Shown here piece by piece: positions 12,251 to 23,605 of a stretch of DNA of 64,000 nt (position 1 is its first letter; each line of letters starts with the position of its first letter). The translations under genes and the position numbers were made by a program. Source of the DNA: Eonycteris spelaea (taxonomy: Eukaryota; Chordata; Mammalia; Chiroptera; Pteropodidae); NCBI GenBank assembly GCA_003508835.1, contig PUFA01000021.1, positions 8,720,501 through 8,784,500 on the forward strand, in the 5' to 3' direction. The notes beneath the pieces are model-generated. The model saw only the letters and a program-made list of their open reading frames with translations, was not told the DNA's origin and ran no database searches.

Positions 12251-12432
12251 AGACATGCGCCACTGTCTCCGGACCCCTGTGTTTGATGGAGGCGTGTTCT
12301 GAGGGTTGTCACAGAACTTTATGAAGGTCACATGGCCAGTCTCTTCAGCAGCTCCTGCGTCCAAACCGGAAAGCTGGCTTCGATCTAATAGTCCTTATTA
12401 GAAGGTGCACGTAAAAGCACCTGTTCTCAGGT

Positions 12433-12860
12433 CTGTAGCAGTCAGGGTTCCCCAGAGAAACAGGATCAATGGGCTTTGTTTATATACACACATAACCAAG
12501 AGGGGCGCATGTGTGTGCGTAAAGGGATTTACTTTAAGGAATTGGCACACGTTATTGCAGGGTTGGTGAGTCCAAAATTCACAGGGCAGGCCAGCCGGCT
12601 GCCGACTTGGGCAGGAGTTAATGCTGCAGTTTAGAAACAGAATTTCTTCATTTCTTGGAAACCTGTTTTGCAGTTAAGATCTTCAACTGTTTGGGTGAGG
12701 CTCACCTACATTGTGGAAGGTAAAATTTACTTAAAGTCAACTGAATGTTGACATTAACCACATCCACAAAATACCTGTACATCAATACCTCGATTAGCAT
12801 TTGATTAAATTTCTGAGTACTATAGTCTAGCCTAGTTGATATATAAAACTAACCATCACA
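12433..12860 (-). mobile_element. ERVL-type LTR-like repeat, antisense
   Basis: It begins 'agtcagggttccccagagaa' 'acaggatcaatgggc', passes 'gggatttactttaaggaatt' 'ggcacacg', and ends 'atataaaactaaccatcaca'. These are the two ends and middle of a common mammalian repeat whose sense strand starts 'TGTTAATTTTATGTGTCAAC' and ends near 'TCTCTGGAGAACCCTGA'. The TG...CA outline suggests an ERVL-class LTR. I am sure of the repeat but not of its name. Confidence 0.65.
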
Positions 12861-13671
12861 AGGAATTGGAGCCATCGATAGTAGACTACCAGATGATAAT
12901 AACTTAAATGTTAAGGTCACAAGACTACTATACTTAAAAGGATTACAGAGCAAACCACATGTATAAAGAACTTTTAATGGAAGGCTAAGTGTAAATAGTG
13001 TATATGTAAAAACATTTCTGGGCCAAAAGTGTAACTTCCATTTTGACAAGAAAAGATACGTCATTTCTAAAACAATGCAAATAATTTTCTTTGCTGTAGG
13101 TTTTGTTTATCAGTGGGTACTGAATCCTCTCTCTAACAAGCCAGAGTTTTGAAATATTCTTTCCTGGCATTAGAAGTATTTATTGAGGTGTAGGGATTGG
13201 GGTGTGTGTGGATAAAAGTGGGAAAGGGGTGACCTCCTATTTTTGATTGTCTTCTCTGAAAATTTCTTGTATTGTGTCTACTTAACAGTAAAGAAGATTT
13301 GAAGCCCCTATGGTCAACACAGTAACCTCATTTGATATTTCTGCAAGAGTTTAGTTTGCCAGTTGATTTCTAATACATTTGAAGCATTTGAAACATTTGA
13401 TGAGCTTTTTAAGAGAGATATATTTACCTACATCCTATTCCATGAAATTCAAAGATATTCAACACCTCAGGTTGAAAAAGGCTAATTCTGATAGAGTATC
13501 CCTCATCTCTATCAGGTGAAAAAAGAAAAAAGAAAGCTTTCAGGATGACAGAATGCCATGTCCCCAATTCCTACCTTTCCCTCACACCCCCCTATTTAAT
13601 TCATCAACAAGTCCACTTGGCTCTACCTCCAAAATCCATCCTGACTCTGAGTACTTCTCACCATCTCCTGT
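12861..13671. other. Unannotated AT-rich sequence
   Basis: No repeat or exon recognised. Short minus-strand frames at 12849-13170 look random. Confidence 0.45.
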
Positions 13672-14099
13672 GTAACAACCTGCTCTGAGAGGCATAACAA
13701 AGTACCACAGACTGGGTGGCTTAAAGAACAGAATATATTTTCTCACAATTGTGGAGTCTAGCAGTCCAAGATTAAAGTGCTTGCCTGGGTTGGTTTGTTC
13801 TGAGGTCTCTTCTTGGCTTGAATATGGCCTTCTCCTGTGCCTTCGCATGCTCTCTCTTTTGTGCCTGTCTATGTTCTATGTTCTTATTACAAGGGTACCA
13901 CTCATATTGGACTAGGGCCCCCCCTAATGACCTCATTTAACCTTAACCTTATTTATGACCTATTATGCCTCATTTAACCTTAACCTCATTTAACCTGAAA
14001 ACCTTGTTCAAGGCCCTATTGCATTTGGAAGTACTGGGGGGTTAGGTTCTCAGTAGATGCATTTAACAGGGAGGGGGACACAACTCAACCCATCATAAC
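13672..14099 (-). mobile_element. MLT1-type MaLR LTR, antisense, with internal duplication
   Basis: The strongest landmarks are 'ggcataacaaagtaccacag' 'actgggtggcttaaagaac', 'tcatattggactagggcccc', 'ctaatgacctcatttaacct', 'tggaagtactggggggttag' and the end 'caactcaacccatcataac'. Around 13930-13998 the unit 'cctcatttaaccttaacct' recurs with a partial third copy, where the consensus has one. The 88-codon frame 13582-13848 overlaps the LTR and is not a gene. Confidence 0.88.
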
Positions 14100-16984
14100 T
14101 TTATAGACAGAGACGAAAAGAGAAGCAAGCATGATGTGCTGAATTACATAGTGTAATGACCATCTGTAGGCCAGGAAAAGGGATGGTATCTCTTTTACAT
14201 CTTGAAATTTCACCCTTCCCAAATAGAAACCTACACTCTTGAATTTAACTACATATACCCCATGATCTGAAGTTAAAATAAAATATCATACTAAATGTAG
14301 TAGAATATCATATTAAGACATAACTTTTTGATGGATTTTTAATTTTTTACAGATTTAACAAAAGGTCTATCTAAGGGCCAAGTCTTCACTGTGGATTCAT
14401 ATAATGACATCTAATTATGAAGTTCTTTGAGAAACTTTATCACCATAGCCATCGAGAAGCTTTATAAATAGTCGACACAAGGCCTCAAAGGCGCTATGTG
14501 ACCCCTAAGGTCATAGAATTTATCAACTATAATTAATTCCAGGAGAAAAACAATCCATTTAGGATAAAAAAAAAATGGTTATTTAATCATAGGATTTTAA
14601 AAAGAAACCTAAGTTCTTTAAGATAACTTAAGTATTTGATGGGATTTACTTAACCATTTAACTTCATTGGATATAAAATAGATTTATTTGCTTTTATTAA
14701 TTTATTTTAAATTGAAAAATTATTTGGATATTGAAGGAGATGGAAGACTCACCTTTCTTTTTCAGGCCATGAGTAAATAGAGAAAGGTGAAGGTTGATTT
14801 TTGTCATACAGCCTTTCACAATTGTTTCTCAGGTTGACCTGCTTTAAAAAAATCATAATCACAGAATCCAGTCTTACAAATTATAAAGTTCTTCAAGATC
14901 ATCTGATCCTATCCCATAATCAATATGTGTAGTAAACAAGACCCAGGAAAGGCAAAATGACTTAATTATAGTTGAATGATTTAACAGAAATATTTAAAAC
15001 TTACAAATACACTTGTTTGTTATAATGATTTTTTAGTTTGCTTGTTTGTAGGCTGCATGAGCTAATTGTTTTATTTTCTAAGGTAATGTAAAGTCTGCCA
15101 CTTTGTTGCTTGTCGCTTCCTTAGTCAAAGCAAAAAAATTAACTCCCCAAGCACTGGCGCTTAATGTGCTTATTCATGGGTGATTTACCTCAAAATTACC
15201 TTCCCGTATATCTGCTTAAATTGGCTTCGACAAATGTAAATACAACATAAATAAATACATAAATTTCTGGCATAGCCTGAAAAAAAAAAGCATAAGTAAG
15301 TTAAAAATAAATTATCGTTTTAAAACAGTTTGCAAAATTGGGAGTTAGCAATGGACGGGAAAGAATTTAAAAGATTTTAAGTGAAGCAACATTTAGCCAG
15401 CACCATGATTTGCTATCTACACTGAGGCTCATCTGAGATTGTGGGAGTTTTAGTAATTATCAGGTGGGGACATTAGGTATAAAAAAACAGGGCTTTTCCC
15501 AACACACTTGGACATATGCTCACCCCATTCTTTAGGAAGATAAACCCAGCAGGGGCGTTTGGGACTGACAGGAACCAATCGTAGATTAGTAAGTGTGTCT
15601 CTCAAATACACCTGCTAAAGAGAGTGGGAGGCAATGAATGACCTTGGCCAAGGGACAGAAGCAGCACAGAGCGAGGAGGACAGTGACTTGCTGTGTGGCC
15701 TCCCCATTCCACCTGTCTGGACCCGTCTCTCAAATGTGCCCTGTGAGACATCTTCCATTTCTAAATCAATGCCATGATTGCATTTCTAAACAGTAAAAAA
15801 TATGTTATGATGAGAAACAAAAAGAACATTTTGAGGTGGTGAGACACACCAGGGTTACACAAGGAGTTAGGCTGCCTTGCCTTTAGAGACCTTCCATACG
15901 CTTCAGCCACATGCTGGAAGGTCAAGGCCACAGAGAGGGAAGCCCTGTGTTCCTGAAATTTCCAGAGAACCCTGATGAAGCAGGAAGTAGTCCCTGCTGC
16001 CTGGCGAGGAAAAAGAAGCCGATGTCACCGGTGTGGCCAAACCCTGCACATTCCGATGAAACGTGGGTCAGAGTGTTTAAATGGAGTTTTCTGATAGCAC
16101 TAAAGCAGTTCAGGGTGGATATTTTTGTCAGGGGTTTGAAGTAACACCTTAGTCTGATGGGGCAAATCAGCCTTACAGCACCCTGTGCTCTGAATTCACA
16201 GGTGACCTAGGGCTGAAAATTATTCAGGGAAAGGGAAGCCTTGGCTCCTTGGTGTGGAGGGCTCTGACCGTCCACCATGACCACAGCCAGGATGAGGCAG
16301 TTGAGACAAGACAGCCATTCCAGGGTGTCATCAGTGGGGACACATTTGTACCAGAGTTACTCACATACTCCTGAGGACTGGATAATTTATTGTTTTCCTT
16401 TTTTCCAAATAAGCTGAAATATGGGGTGGAAGTGATCTAACCTCTAGCCTGCTTCCTGTTCAGTCCGCAATGGGCATTTTTCTTAGATTTCCTTCATTGC
16501 CTTTCTAGTGTCCTATCAAATTCTGAAGATCAGTAGGCCAAGGGTTCTGTTTACACTCATCTGTTTTCATATGTAAGTGGAATAAGATGAACTCCTGAAT
16601 TTATTTAAAATACATTTTTAGTTGTAAATCCCTCTATTATCTGGCTACGGCCTTCTGACTGTCCACGGTAGCTTCCTCCCTGGACCTGCCTCTTCCGCAT
16701 CCTCAGCTGACACTGTGGGTGTGGCTGCATATTTCTGCCCTGTATCCCTGATATTTTGGAGTTGGTTCCTCAGTACCTGTTAGAGTGAAAGATGGTGGGC
16801 TGGGCCCTGAGAGTAATAATGGACAGGACATAGCCTCTGCCTCTTTTTCTTTCCCTCATCAAACCCAGCACATAAAGAAACAATTGCAGATTGATAAATT
16901 AGAATAAGACAGATTTGTCCCAAGTGGCGAGTTTCCAGTGGTGATCCGCCTTGCCTCAGTTTCCCCTTGTAAGTGAAAGGGTGG
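14100..16984. other. Unannotated sequence with one weak ancient SINE-like patch
   Basis: Nearly 3 kb with no confident repeat. Bases 14865-14985 ('ttcttcaagatcatctgatc' 'ctatccca..', then 'acccaggaaaggcaaaatga' 'ctt') resemble an ancient MIR-like or L2-like element in antisense, at low confidence. A 77-codon frame at 15911-16144 matches nothing I know. Confidence 0.4.
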
Positions 16985-17070
16985 ACTTTCCACATGAGCA
17001 AGGACTTGGTGGTTTTGTACTCTGCACTTGGATAGTTCCTGGCACATAGGAGGGACTCAATGTGTAGAAT
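16985..17070 (+). mobile_element. L2 3' end fragment, sense
   Basis: 'atgagcaaggacttggtggt' 'tttgtactctgcacttggat' 'agttcctggcacataggagg' 'gactcaatg' follows the L2 end '..atgagggcaggga..ttgttcactgctgtatcc..cagtgcctggcacatagtagg..ctcaataaa'. Confidence 0.6.
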
Positions 17071-17554
17071 CTAATTACAGCACAGCTTATGAACCCGTGT
17101 AGGTGTGTTTCATCCTGTTAAGCACTGCCCTTCGGAATTCATGTGAACACCTCTTTACAAGCCTGCTTCCATTAACTACATCATTTTTCCCATTCCGGAT
17201 TTCTGAACAATCCCAACCCCAGCTATTTTCCGTAAGCAGGGCCCACAAAAGGAATTGCTCTACCTGAATATGAACCTACCATTATTAATTTAACTATGCA
17301 GAAATATTTTTTTGTGTTAGTGTTTAACCGGTAATCATCATCATGTGAAGTAGCTAAGTGTAACAAAAGTGTATATCAATGAGTCCATATCACAGACATC
17401 TGTATAATTGTATATTCTGCAGCAAGATGGTGTATATGTATTTCTTGGACTGTTTGTGCACATGGGTATTTGAATGTTGAACTTCAGAATTGCCTGTGGG
17501 AAATTCATTTTTCAGGACTTGTAGACTCCCCCACAGGTTGCTGTCCCACTCACG
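17071..17554. other. Unannotated sequence
   Basis: No repeat or exon recognised. Confidence 0.4.
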
Positions 17555-17788
17555 TTATAGCTAAGAGCTCAAGGTCTGGAATCAGGGATCCAGTAGACCT
17601 GGATTGGAATGCCAATTGCTGACCCTCCCTAAAATTCATTTCCTACTGAGGAAAAAAAAGGGGGACACTAAGAGAATCAACTTTGCAGGGCTATAAGTGG
17701 ATTAAATTTGTAGGGTATATAAAGATTTTAGCATAAGGCCTGATACAGACTGAACACAGTAATTAGCCATTGATATTCTCATCACTAG
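17555..17788 (+). mobile_element. MIR SINE, sense
   Basis: 'agctaagagctcaaggtctg' 'gaatcaggg' is the tRNA-like head. It is followed by 'aattcatttcctactgagga', 'tttgcagggctataagtgga' 'ttaaa' and 'ataaggcctgatacagactg', all in MIR order. Confidence 0.75.
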
Positions 17789-19100
17789 AGTTTCAAAGAA
17801 CTAATAGCATTATTATAATAATCATTTATGCGTATAAATGCTTCATACTCCTAGAAAGCTCAAATCATTTTAAAGAAAAAAAAAAACAACAGCTTTAAAT
17901 ATTTTGATAGAACAATAGCCAGATAGCAACAAAAAAGGAGAGACTAGGTTTATCCAGTTAAACAATATACAGGCATAAAGCAAAACAAAAGGGCAAAATG
18001 TGAGAAAAGATGACTTGAGAATAACTTTTATTTTGCATGAATGAAGAAATGTTATCATGCTCATTTGAACCACAGTATTTGAGAGTTACAATATTTTATT
18101 AGCCAAAGCTGCAAATCTTAACTGTTTTCCCTAGTATCATAAAAACATGTCATTTGAATGTGCAACATATACATAGGGATCTAGATTTCCAGAATATCTT
18201 TGGAAACACAATTTTCTTGGATAGTTTAGCAAATTGTACTGTAGTCTATTCTGGTGTGACTTTGTAAAATTTAAATATGTATCAGTAATGAAATCAGACA
18301 ATAATGCTCCATTTTAAAATTTTATGTGAAAAATAATAGAGGAAAATATCTTAGATTAATGTTTCTTATTTCTTAATGTTTTCTATATCTTGCTTACCAC
18401 GAATAATACTAAAGAGGTGAATAAATATGTACCACTGAATAATGATCATCAATGAAGCTTAAAGCTAAAGAGTAATACATGGAATATAGATTTTAAAATA
18501 TTAATGTGCAACCACGATTGCAAATTTCACTTGCATCATTATTGTCTGCCTTGGATTTGTTCAGTAAAAGCTGCCACTATATTTTTCTGTCATGACATGT
18601 ACAAAAACTGAAATCAAAGAATAAATTCCAACAATATTTGTTTAATACCGCTCCCTGTCCTCCTAACTCTAAAATCCAAGAGCCAGAATTTTCTCGTTTA
18701 TTTTGTGTTTCCATTTTGTAGCACAGTTCCTTGTGTATACAGGCACTTGTAGATGTGAAAACATCACATCTGCATTTTTACCCTTTCCATTTTGCCTAAC
18801 CAAAAAGCAAAAAAAAAAAAAAAAAAAAAAACAGTATCAACAACAACAAAAATACAAATTGATCTATGAACAAAATTAAAATAAATTACGGAAGGATCTC
18901 TCAATTTACAATTCACAAACATGCAAAAGTCATTTCCCTCACAGCTATTGACCCTGTTACCAGCAGCAGCTGTTCCTGTGGTGGGTGCAGCCATAAGACA
19001 GGCCGTAAGCTTTGCACCCTCTTCTCCACATGTCCCTATAATTAATCATAGGGACGTTTTTGCCATAAGATAATATTTTATTCCAATGAATCTTTAAGGT
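17789..19100. other. Unannotated AT-rich sequence
   Basis: No repeat family recognised apart from the A-run listed separately. An 8-bp inverted repeat with an 8-nt spacer lies at 19032-19055 (GTCCCTAT / ATAGGGAC). A 76-codon minus frame at 18764-18994 runs through the A-run and looks random. Confidence 0.4.
18809..18831. repeat. A23 homopolymer
   Basis: Uninterrupted run of 23 A, followed by a CAACAACAAC-type A-rich tail. It could be the poly(A) of an unrecognised retroposon on the plus strand, but the sequence before it matches no SINE I know. Confidence 0.8.
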
Positions 19101-19486
19101 GTATTAACTTGCTCTGGCGCCCATAACAAAGTACAGACTCAGTAGCTTAAACAACAGAAATTTATGTTCATGTGATTCCGGAGGCTGGAAGTGCAAGATC
19201 AAGGTGTCAGAAGGGTCATCTTCTTCTGAGGCCTCTTTCCTTGGGCTGCAAACAGCCGCCTTCTCCTTATGTCCTTACGCGGCCTTCCCTCTGTGTGTCT
19301 GTGTCCTAATCTCGTCTTCCTATAAAGACACCAGTGACACTGGGTTAGAGCCCGCTCTAAGAACTCCTTTTAACTTAATCACCTCTCTAAAGACTCTGTC
19401 TTCAAATAAGCCACATTCTGGGGTGTCCTGAAGGTTAGCACTTCAACATATGAATTTTGCAGTGACACAGTTTCAGCTCATAACAA
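19101..19486 (-). mobile_element. MLT1-type MaLR LTR, antisense
   Basis: 'gcccataacaaagtacagac', 'agcttaaacaacagaaattt', 'gcaagatcaaggtgtcagaa', 'ctataaagacaccagtgaca', 'acttcaacatatgaattttg' and the end 'cagctcataaca' are the MLT1 landmarks in reverse order. It is slightly shortened relative to the copy at 1350-1810. Confidence 0.88.
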
Positions 19487-21737
19487 TGCGGTCATGAAAA
19501 TCTTCCATGACCAAATTGATTTGAGAGATACTGGGTAAGACCAAATGTAAATACCACCATGTACTAAGAATCACCAAGGGAAGACTAAAAATGCTGGCTT
19601 TGAGAAACAAACAAACAAAAATTTAAAAAAAAAAAAAAAAAAAAACCCTACCTCGGTCACTTACACTTTTAATACTCCAGGGGGTCTTCCCTAGGAGCAC
19701 CCTGGCAGACCACAGTCATGTCCCAGCACAGTTGGGCAGTGCTGTCACAAAGGACCACTGATCTGCCTAGGTAACCCTGCTGGTGCATCCAGTCGGATGA
19801 GCAGCCACTTCTACCTTTGTACCATGTCCAAAATACACTCTTCATTTGACAGAGGACTTTTCTTTAGACATGTAATAATTCTTTATTAAATTATGATTTT
19901 CCTTTGCGTCTCACCAACCAGTTGGTACCAATTTTTCCATCCACTTCCTCACTCCAGGTCCGGAGGTAGTGTTAGAATCTTTTTCTATAACAACTGGCAT
20001 TTGACAGCATTTTTGCAGCCAATGACATCATTTGAAAGGAACGATGAAAGGAAGAGATGCAGTGGCATGCCTCTTGGAGGGAAGAAAACATAAATGTACA
20101 GCTTGGAATGAGGTTTCAATGCAGAATAGCTGTCCAGCCTCCATGGAAACAGGATTCTTTGTGGACTCATTATACAGGCAAATTTATTAAGCTCTTCAGG
20201 ACTTTAGTGCCTTTGCTAACGATGTTAGCAACTCTTTCTGAGCTATTGTGCCTGAGTGGGCCCTTAGCAGAGTAGGGGTCTTGTGAATTAATCCCTATTT
20301 AATGAGAAATGTTTGAAGGTGATGAGAGTCATATGCTGCTGATAGGAAAACTCTGCCTTGATAGATTATTTTTGGAACGTTGAAGTCTACTTAATCAAGA
20401 CACTTGACCATTTAGTACAGGATAATTTTGTAAGAGATTGAAATAAAATACAGATTTATACTCAATTATTTTCATCACCTATAAAATGTCCTATATTTGC
20501 TTTAAGGGTTTTAAATTTTCACACTTTCTTACATCATCAAACCTTAGTAGCCTGTACTAAATCAAATAGCTAGATATTGAGTTTTGACTAAATGGTGTTT
20601 TTAGTAAGGTGACAGCCAATGGCTGCAATTGAGAAAATGTAATTTGCTTTAGGTTAATCTGTAATGCATGTCTCATTTCAAACTGTCTAGAGAACTATAA
20701 AAGGATGTTTGTGTGTGAAAAGTTCTGTTGGATTCTTAACAACGTGATCCAAATTTTCCATGTCGACCTTAAGACTTAGATATAAAGCATAATTAAAATA
20801 TGTTTGAATGCTCAAAATAGTTTTCTAATGAAAACTTATAATTTTCTTATACTTGATCTTGTCACTCTGATAGAAAGTACTCAGAAGTTACTTGGTGGAA
20901 ACATATTACCAAACAACTTGTCCTTTTAATTCATCTACTACTTTGTTCTGTTCTTCGGTTTACAAATAAAGTGTTTAATTTTTTGTTATCTTCTCTCTTT
21001 TTTTTTTTTTTACTGTAAATTTGAGAAAGTCAGGTGTGAGAGTGGATGATATGGTAAAATTCATTAGTAGAAGAATTTCTTTTGCTGTAACTGTCCTTTG
21101 GTTTTGTGCAGCTGTACGGGTCTTTCCTTTTTAATCCAGTGAACACACAGATCATTTGATAACCAAATCCATGACATACACATGGCAATCACAAGTTTGC
21201 TGTTCTTAAAACCCAAAGCAGCGTGGCTTAATAATAAGACTATTGGATCTGATATTAAATGGCCACAAGTAAAGTCTGGACCTTTGCTGGCCACAATTTC
21301 CTCATCTATGAATAAGCAAGACTTCGCCTCAGTAGTAACCCTGTCTTCTTCACTGTTCTGCATTGACCCTCAAAACATTTTTTGTTTCTACATTATAGCA
21401 ACACAGATATTTGACATGTTTTTGATTCTACCCTTAAACTCAAAGTTGATTTAAAGATCTTGAGTTTTGCCACTAAAAGTATTTTTTATTATTAAGGCAA
21501 CAAAATTGATAACCTAGTTAAAATCTTGTATTGAGAAGATTATGTTATTTCATACAAAATAATTATGTTTGAGAGTTTTGTCAGAAGATAAATGTGATGC
21601 CATAACAAGTCAACCTTTGTCAAAAACCAGTGTTTAAAAAAAACCAAACTTCTCTTAATTTCTGTGTAGGTTTCTTTCGTTCCTTAGATTTATGAGAAGT
21701 CTGTGGTTGAACATGAGGTAATCATAAGTTTGCTGGA
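19487..21737. other. Unannotated sequence with an A21 run
   Basis: An (AAAC)-type stretch followed by A21 at 19625-19645 stands out. The rest holds no recognised repeat or exon. Frames at 21064-21363 (minus, 99 codons) and 21182-21454 (plus, 90 codons) overlap and match nothing I know. Bases 21195-21320 faintly resemble MIR. Confidence 0.4.
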
Positions 21738-21905
21738 CTTGAAACCCAAAGACCTGGGATCAGGTCCCGGATTCTGCTGTAAACTTTGGGCAAGTCCCTT
21801 ACTCTGACCTTGCCTCAGTGTTCTCAGCTGTTAAATGGAAATAACAGTCCTTACAACAAGTGAGAAGTAATGGGAAGAGGTACCTGAGGCTTTGCTGATG
21901 CTGGA
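21738..21905 (+). mobile_element. MIR SINE, sense
   Basis: 'acctgggatcaggtcccgga' 'ttctgctgtaaactttgggc' 'aagtcccttactctgacctt' 'gcctcagtgttctcagctgt' 'taaatgg' follows the MIR core closely; the 3' third is degraded. Confidence 0.78.
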
Positions 21906-23003
21906 TGCATGTGTCATAGGGAGCAGACAGATATTCTTTTAAAAGACATGTGATAGAGACCTTCTTTATAAATGCATGACTTTGGCTAACTTGAAACAAA
22001 AAAAAAATGGTATTTATATTTTTGCCTGGATCACGATACCAGACCAGCTGGTCAAATCTTCTAGCTTAATAATGGATAAGCCAAGTTTAGGGTAAGCACA
22101 TGAGAATGAGGATTAAATAGCTGAGAAAATATAGAGACTGGAATTTAAAGCCTGGATACTAGCAGATTCAACTTGGAAAATAAAGTCAAAAGACACATGT
22201 CCCTGTGATGCAGCTTCTGGAGTTTGTGCATCCTTTATAGCGATTGCACACAACATAGAATCAGCAAGCACTCAGTAGCCAGAGAGAGGGTCTGGTGATA
22301 ATAGCTGGGGCCATGGTAGGCAATACTATCATTCTTCATCTTTAATACGTTATATACATTGTATATTCCATTACACATATACATATATGTGTGTCTGTGT
22401 ACATAGTATATGCATGTATAGTTACACACCTATATGCATGTACATACTATATATTTATGTATATACTATGTATATACACACATATATAATGCTAGTATCA
22501 CATATTAATACAGTAAATAGTGTGTGTGTGGATTTATGGAGAGGTAGAATCTGACAAAGCACTGTCTATACTAGGAAACACTCTCAGGTCGTGTTCAAAG
22601 GAAAAACTAAGAATCTATAGACAGTAGATATGCTGTGGCTTTTTCTTCCTGTTTTTCAAACCAGTGAAAAAGAAAGTATCACTTTGTTTTTTTTTTTTTA
22701 TAATTGGACATTGAAATAGAAGGGAAAACATTGTATTATTCCTTCATATTCAATATATCTTGCAGGAAAAGCCCATTTCCAAGCTTTTCAGTAAATACTT
22801 ATTAATTTAGATTTGTTATAAATTGTGAGTACTAATGCGGCTAAATTAACTTCCTTAAAAATTATTAAATATAGGCTAAAACACTGAATTTTACAAAACT
22901 TTAAGTTTTAAATGATATAGAAAAAATAGTAACTGAATTTATCATTTTAAAGTGTTTATCTTATTCTTTAGCTTTCTAAATGCCAATTTAGAAATTGACA
23001 TTT
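21906..23003. other. Unannotated AT-rich sequence
   Basis: No transposon or exon recognised. A TA/TGTA-rich low-complexity block at 22340-22490 is listed separately. Confidence 0.4.
22340..22490. repeat. TA/CATA/TGTA low-complexity block
   Basis: Alternating purine-pyrimidine, AT-rich sequence dominated by ATATAC, ATGTAT and ACACAT units, with short palindromes such as ACACATAT...ATATGTGT. This is degenerate microsatellite DNA; the short minus frame at 22235-22429 reads through it and is an artefact. Confidence 0.7.
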
Positions 23004-23066
23004 AGTAACAATTATACATAATACTAAAATTACATTAAAAAGCATGTATTATGTATAATTGTTACT
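23004..23066. repeat. Perfect 21-bp inverted repeat with 21-nt spacer
   Basis: The left arm 23004-23024 begins AGTAACAATTATAC; the right arm 23046-23066 ends GTATAATTGTTACT. The two arms are exact reverse complements over all 21 bases. The spacer 23025-23045 is AT-rich and unpaired. The hairpin could be the remnant of a small inverted-repeat DNA element, or the product of a replication template switch. The stem is shorter than a usual microRNA precursor, so I do not call it an RNA gene. Confidence 0.9.
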
Positions 23067-23445
23067 GATATAATATTCACTGAGACTTAAATCTTTATAC
23101 TGAGTTGAATTTGAATGTTCCATCATTTCTTGTAATATGTATTATTTAAAATTCCCGTGGGATAAATTATAAAAATTGAAATTGTGAAGAACATGTTGGC
23201 TCTTCGTTTACCTGTGCAACCAAAGTTAGCCATTTTCGTAGCCAAATGCATCATGATTTCCAAGGCGGAGAGCAGTTAACCCTGTGACCTTCTAAACATT
23301 CCACCCCATTAAGCTCACCCCTGAACAGTGGCCAAAATCATGAGTGCGCTTTCTCAAAGTGTTTGTCATTCATGTACACAGAAAGTACACTGATTTATTA
23401 GAATTTCCTAAAGACAATTAGCTAAGGAAAGGAGGAGATCTATAT

Positions 23446-23605
23446 AAGGGATTGGCAGACTTTTTCTGCAGAGGGCCAGGTAGTAAATATGTTCAGCATG
23501 GCGGCCTTCGGGTCTCCATTGCAACCCCTCAGCCCATCCTGCCAGAGACTAGCTCAAGGAATGGCCCCAGCTGAATTTGGCCTGCAGACCTTAGCTTGCT
23601 CGTAG
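23446..23605 (+). mobile_element. hAT-type MITE, sense copy with internal deletion
   Basis: 'ggattggcagactttttctg' 'cagagggccaggtagtaaat' 'atgtt' is the 5' end of the same element as at 8947-9149. It ends 'tgaatttggcctgcagacct' 'tagcttgctc'. The middle block carrying 'gttccaataaaactttattt' is missing, so this is a deleted copy. Confidence 0.7.

Noticed and set aside
23004..23066. The hairpin considered as a microRNA precursor
   Set aside because: The stem is only 21 bp and perfectly paired with an equally long loop, unlike the longer imperfect stems of animal microRNA precursors. No expression evidence is available.
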